Shown one piece after another: positions 32,657 to 36,717 of a stretch of 36,717 bases of DNA. The notes below the pieces were generated by a model, which ran no database searches, had not been told where the DNA came from, and was given only the letters and a program-made list of their open reading frames with translations. The DNA is taken from the NCBI GenBank assembly GCA_016987375.1, contig PJRA01000553.1, positions 6,657 to 43,373 of the forward strand, in the 5' to 3' direction. The position numbers were made by a program, and so were the translations under genes. The DNA is from Brachionus koreanus (lineage: Eukaryota > Rotifera > Eurotatoria > Ploima > Brachionidae). How positions within the stretch are numbered: the stretch's first letter is position 1; the number at the start of each line of letters is the position of its first letter.

Positions 32657-32878
32657 TTTTTATCAAACCGAGTAGTAAATAAATGAAATCTGCTGCCAAC
32701 GTCGGTTGTGACAACAAGTTCGCTCAACCTGTTCAAGAACAGAGAGGAAAATTTCGTTAGAAATAAAAACAATGAAAAGTCTACTATAGCGGGACTACGT
32801 TAGTCTTCATGCTTTGTCAATTTAGATAAACTAAATGAGACCGTGGAATATTAACTACTTCTTTATTATTATTATTTC
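32657..32878 (+). mobile_element. non-LTR retrotransposon 3' end (CR1/L2/Jockey-like), decayed
   Basis: One frame reads FLSNRVVNK, stop, NLLPTSVVTTSSLN, LFKNREENF and ends at TAG 32801-32803. This is the typical C-terminal tail of CR1/L2/Jockey reverse-transcriptase proteins (F-F-x-x-R-V-V-N-x-W-N-x-L-P, then SLN-x-F-K-N-x-L-D). The internal stop TGA stands exactly where the conserved Trp codon TGG is expected. About 60 bp past the stop lies a short TTATTATTATTATT tract, like the microsatellite tails of CR1-type elements. The rest of the element is absent, as expected from 5'-truncated insertion followed by decay. Its GC content is well above the surroundings. Confidence 0.75.
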
Positions 32879-33274
32879 AAAAATCGATCTTATAAAAATG
32901 AGCATTGTCATGTTTAAATATTTATAATTTTTGAAGCAATTCTGACTTTTTCTTAAGCAAACAAAAATCTAAAATTTCTTCAATTAAAAAAATAAAATTA
33001 ATTACTTGATTATTTTTCACTAAAAATTAACATATAGCCAAGAAGCTTTTTTTGTCGGAAAAAAACTATTCATTTATTAAATGATATACTTTTGCTTTAA
33101 GATAGAATAATTTTTCTGAAAAAATAATTTCAAAACAATGGTTAATTTTAATTTGCATTTAAAAATACCCGTATATGAATTTTTAAGTGAAAATTTTTAA
33201 CTACCTAATTGAAATATTTAATAAAGCAAATAATTTAATTTTTAATTATTTTTGACCATATTTTTTAGCCAACA
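32879..33274. other. upstream region of the RED gene
   Basis: AT-rich sequence with no gene. It ends in TTTTTTAG seven bases before the RED start codon, which could be a 5' UTR intron acceptor or a trans-splice acceptor. Confidence 0.45.
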
Positions 33275-35651
33275 ATGAGCAGTAAGCTTTTTAATTGAAT
33301 TTTTTTCTGTTAAATTCAAACATTTAAAAATCAAAGATAACAATTTTGCAAATCCTCAAGCACCTTCAAATTATGTCCATCCACAAAAAGATGATTCGGG
33401 GTAATTGAAATAATTTAAAATAAGAAAGATGGCAACTAAAATTTTTTCATATTAGACCCATGACAAATGAAGATTTTCGTAAACTTTTAATGACACCATC
33501 TGTTCATACTGTTCGTTCCCAAGCAATACCTCAAACAGTCCGGGGAACTTCCGCTACTGTCAAAAAGTATTTTTTCTAACTGTTAGTTTTCAATAAGAAA
33601 AAAATTATTCTACTAGAAAAAAATTAACTGGCGAAGCTGCTGAGAAAAGAAAAGAGAAAAAGTTATACTATGCAACATTGGTCAAAGAATCTCAGGAAAA
33701 GCAAAAAGAGCTTTCCGAAAAGTATCGAGATCGAGCCAAAGAAAGGAGAGAAAAAGAAAAAGAAGGCGAAGCTGAGTCTGATCAAATTGAACTTTTACAA
33801 ACAGGCTATCGAGCAGTAGCCCCTGGATTTAGTCTGTAAAAATTTAAGAAATTTTAGAGAGAAAAATCCTATTCATCATTTTTCTATTTAAGGACTGACA
33901 ATGCTGAACGAAGACGCCAAATTATAGAAGAATCTAAGTATCTGGGTGGAGATCTTGAGCATACACATTTAGTTAAAGGTCTTGATTATGCCTTACTACA
34001 AAAAATAAGAAAGCAAAGCAAGCAAGAAGATAAGCAGTTCGAAGAAGATGATGATGATACACTAGAGACTCAGATTCTTAAAAAAAAATTACAGCAAGAG
34101 ATCGATGATGAAGATTCAGAAGAAGATGATATTGAGGACGCAGAAGAAAAAATTAAAACCAACCTCAAACCTAAAATTTTGCCAAAAACTCAAACTGCTG
34201 CACTGGCAGCTGCTTTGAACAAATCCTTAGAGACTCCATTTGCTTTCAAAAAGTTGATATTAAAATTTTTTTAATTTTTTAAAATAATAAAATTTCTTCT
34301 AGAACACTTGAAGCTGGAAAAACAAATCAAGTTTCTAAGAATAAAAAATTGGGACAAGAGGATACTGAAGAATTGGTCGGGGAAAACGGAAAAGTAGCCT
34401 TTAAAACAAAAATTGCTCGTAACATTTACCGAGCACTTTTTGAACTAAATCTACCAAAATCAAATGACTTATTTTTGCCCAATCGAATGGCCTATATAGT
34501 TGACTTAAATGATGATGAAACTGATGTTCCAATAACTTCAATTAGAAGCAAAGCTGAGTGTACCAATAATGAAGTTAGTAAAACAAGACCAAATTCTAGG
34601 ATTAAGAATTTTTAAAATCTTTTTCAATTTGAAAGGAAAATGCCATTTTAACAACTAATGATATTGTTATTAACAAGCTAACTCAAATATTGTCTTATTT
34701 GAGAAATGGAAAGCGAGATGGAAAAAAAATAAAAAAAAAAGTTGTAAAAACAGAGGAGACCGTAGCCAAAAAAGACCAATCTGCCTACTTAGGGTAATTC
34801 ATCTTTTTGGTTAATTGATATCATAATAAGCTTTTATTTAAGAATTTATGATGACATTGATGAATATGTGGCAGACTTTACTAAAAAAACCAAAGCAAAA
34901 TCAGAAACTAAAGAATCCAAAGCTAAAAGCTATTTTGGGGACTATAAAAATGTTCAAATAAAATTTTTATTTTAAATATAATAAATTTGGATTTTTCAAT
35001 AGGAGGAACCATTAATTCAAGCTCCTACAAAAGAAGCAGCATCTGAATTTATACGAAACATCAATCAAAAATATGCTAATAAAGAGGTTTGTTTTTTTTA
35101 AATTTAAATTTGATTTATTAATTTTTGATAAAAAATAGTTGGAAGCAGAAAAAAAAGAAGAAAAAAAAACAGGAATGAATATTAGTTTTGATCCCGATTC
35201 ATATGCAGAATGCTATCCTGGGTAGATTTATTGACCTATTTGATTTTTATCGATAATTTATTTTTATGATAAGAACAAATGCAGAAGAAGATGTTAATTT
35301 CGATTCGGATGATGAAGCTGATTTTTCAAAAATGGACATGGGAAATAAAAAAGGACCTATAAATAGATGGGATTTTGATACCAATGAAGAATATGGAAAT
35401 TATATGAGCACCAAAGAAGCATTACCAAAGTAAACTAAATTTAAATAATTTTAAAAAATCGAAATTGTATTTTTTTCAGAGCTGCATTTCAATTTGGAGT
35501 AAAAATGAATGAAGGCAGAAAGACAAGACGTGGTCAAAATGATCAAAAAGAAAAAGCTAAATTGGAAAAAGAATGGGCTTCTATTTCAAAAATAATTGAA
35601 AAACGAAAAGCTGGTGAAGGTTCTGGCGAAATCAAAAAACCAAAATATTAA
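33275..35651 (+). CDS. IK: RED/IK splicing factor (SMU1 partner), 597 aa, 12 exons
   Basis: Exons: 33275-33281, 33337-33400, 33456-33566, 33617-33835, 33893-34252, 34303-34573, 34636-34793, 34843-34951, 35003-35086, 35139-35221, 35274-35429, 35480-35651. RED (IK) is a nuclear protein that joins the spliceosomal B complex with SMU1 and MFAP1. The RED_N region has MTNEDFRKLLMTP (26-38), KKLYYATLV, KYRDRAKERR, then LGGDLEHTHLVKGLDYALL (151-169). After two acidic blocks come KIARNIYRALF, FLPNRMAYIVDL (311-322) and LTTNDIVINKLTQILSYL. The RED_C region has DPDSYAECYPG, DFSKMDMGNKKGP, RWDFDTNEEY (520-529), EALPKAAFQFGVKM, GRKTRR and the final KPKY. The Arg-Glu/Arg-Asp repeat block that named the vertebrate protein is absent. 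The join at 34573/34636 keeps the family's spacing. A plus-strand AATAAA follows near 35692. Confidence 0.95.
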
Positions 35652-36254
35652 TATTTTATTGTTTGTTTTCTAATTCTTAAAATTTTACTGTAAATAAAAA
35701 CTAAAACATAATTTATTTTTAGATAATAAATATAAAAATTTATAAACAAAAAAAAATAAAAAAATATTTTTTTAGTTTAAATAATATTTTAAAAATTTGG
35801 AATATTTATCTAGGAACGAGTGCTCAATTTTAAGATAATTGATTTTAAAGAAATCAAAACTTAAAATTAATAATTAGCATTCAACCATTTACTTAAGTTC
35901 CTTTTTAAACCAAGTTTAAGAGTATTTCTGCTAAGTTAAAATTGCTTCATGGATTTTAAACGATACCACATCGTTTTAATACAATAGAAAATAAATTCCC
36001 AATGTTCAAGAACTATAAATTACTTATAAACCTTAAAGAATGCAAAAAAATTATTGTATTCTTGATATTTGGGGAATTTTTTTTTAAAAAAGTATGAAAA
36101 AAATGCAAGAATATTGTTATGAATTAAAAAAAAATAGAAACTAATTGATCTATATATTTCTTAAAATTTGAAATTTGAAGAAAATAGCTTTAACCAAATA
36201 AACAACTTTTTTGATCAGTTTTCAATGATCAAGTTTATAATATTTAAGATTTGA
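35652..36254. other. downstream of RED, no gene recognised
   Basis: 3' UTR and AT-rich intergenic DNA up to the inverted repeat pair. Nothing else is recognised. Confidence 0.5.
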
Positions 36255-36390
36255 ATTTTCAAGGTTTTGTGAAATTTAGTACAATCGAATTGTTAGAAAT
36301 TCTTATAACTTTTTTTTTTTAAAAAAAAAGCAAATTCTTTAGATGCAAATTGGTACAACATTCAAAGTTGCATTTTTTAGAACATTCTGA
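36255..36390 (-). repeat. dispersed repeat, copy B (inverted)
   Basis: Read on the minus strand this shows the same block order as copy A: AACTTTGAATGTTG (36369-36356), a CATCTAAAGAATTTGC block, a T/A-run, AGTTATAAGAATTTCTAACA and TACTAAATTTCACAAAA. It lies head-to-head with copy C. Confidence 0.6.
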
Positions 36391-36424
36391 TAAAACTCTG
36401 CAAATTTAGCACAACTTAAATTCG

Positions 36425-36595
36425 GAAAAATTTGACTGTTATTTGTACATTATTAGCAGACTTAAACAATTATTGCAACTTTGAATGTTGCATTTTGCAT
36501 TTACAGAACTAGTAAAAAAAGTTATTTAGGATTTTTTGCATTAATTTCTGTTCTATTTGTTCATTTGTACCAATTTTCAATAACTTTTAATAATT
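36425..36595 (+). repeat. dispersed repeat, copy C
   Basis: Blocks in the order of copy A: TTTGACT, AACTTTGAATGTTG (36477-36490), CATTTACAGAACT, AAAAAAAGTTATTTAGGATTTTT, then TTGTACCAATTTTC. With copy B it forms a fold-back pair separated by about 107 bp between the AACTTTGAATGTTG cores. It runs into TTAA/ATAAAT low-complexity sequence at 36594-36627. Confidence 0.6.
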
Positions 36596-36717
36596 TAATT
36601 AATTAAATAAATAAATTAATTAATATATCGTAAAACAGGGTAAAAACGATCAACAAATAAAACCAATCACTCATTACTGTGTTTAGGTTTTTTAAATTTT
36701 TCTTATTAATTTTTAAA

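Noticed and set aside
36594..36627. TTAA/ATAAAT-rich run as a functional element
   Set aside because: Simple low-complexity sequence common in this background.
1..36717. CRISPR array, operon or defence island
   Set aside because: Spliced animal genes throughout; no regularly spaced repeats, no polycistronic spacing, no bacterial gene.

Overview
This 36.7 kb window is nuclear DNA of an invertebrate animal. It is strongly AT-rich, and the genes are broken by many small introns (mostly 45-65 bp, GT...AG with T-rich acceptors) whose splicing restores full-length animal proteins. The gene set includes a Na+/K+-ATPase, an SLC6 transporter, an SH3/SH2 adaptor of the NCK family and an axonemal protein, so the animal has motile cilia and tyrosine-kinase signalling. 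The compact, AT-rich architecture would suit a rotifer such as Brachionus or a similar small spiralian. That placement is inference and nothing here proves it. I found no CRISPR array, prokaryotic operon, rRNA or convincing tRNA.

Layout, left to right. A copy of a dispersed repeat (1-195) is followed by an alpha-arrestin gene (minus, 1632-3031, 4 exons). Next is a decayed piggyBac DNA transposon with intact TTAA ends (3859-5108), then a short intergenic stretch with a GC-richer hairpin. The Na+/K+-ATPase alpha gene follows (minus, 6307-9670, 6 exons), then 2.8 kb of unannotated AT-rich DNA, then a glycine-transporter-like SLC6 gene (minus, 12485-15034, 11 exons, one GC-AG intron). About 4.8 kb of mostly featureless DNA ends in a small decayed coding fragment and an X-box-like site just upstream of CFAP91/MAATS1 (plus, 19870-22635, 11 exons). 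Convergent to it is a secreted protein with three ShKT domains and a degenerate metallopeptidase-like domain (minus, 23020-25462, 8 exons). Then come an NCK adaptor (minus, 26501-29859, 5 exons, one 1.85 kb intron inside the SH2 domain), a long gap with a non-LTR retrotransposon 3' end (about 32657-32878), and the splicing factor RED/IK (plus, 33275-35651, 12 exons). Two more copies of the 5' repeat, in inverted orientation to each other, close the window.

The genes are functionally unrelated and do not form a pathway. All seven gene models were assembled by hand from splice sites; in each case the summed exon length is a multiple of three and the joins fall where the protein family predicts. 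The most noteworthy observations are the consensus-matching RFX X-box about 150 bp upstream of the ciliary gene CFAP91, the loss of the HExxH-type residues in the ShKT protein, a Thr at the ouabain-site position 111 of the Na+/K+-ATPase, and the transposon relics. I did not find a clearly novel multi-gene system.
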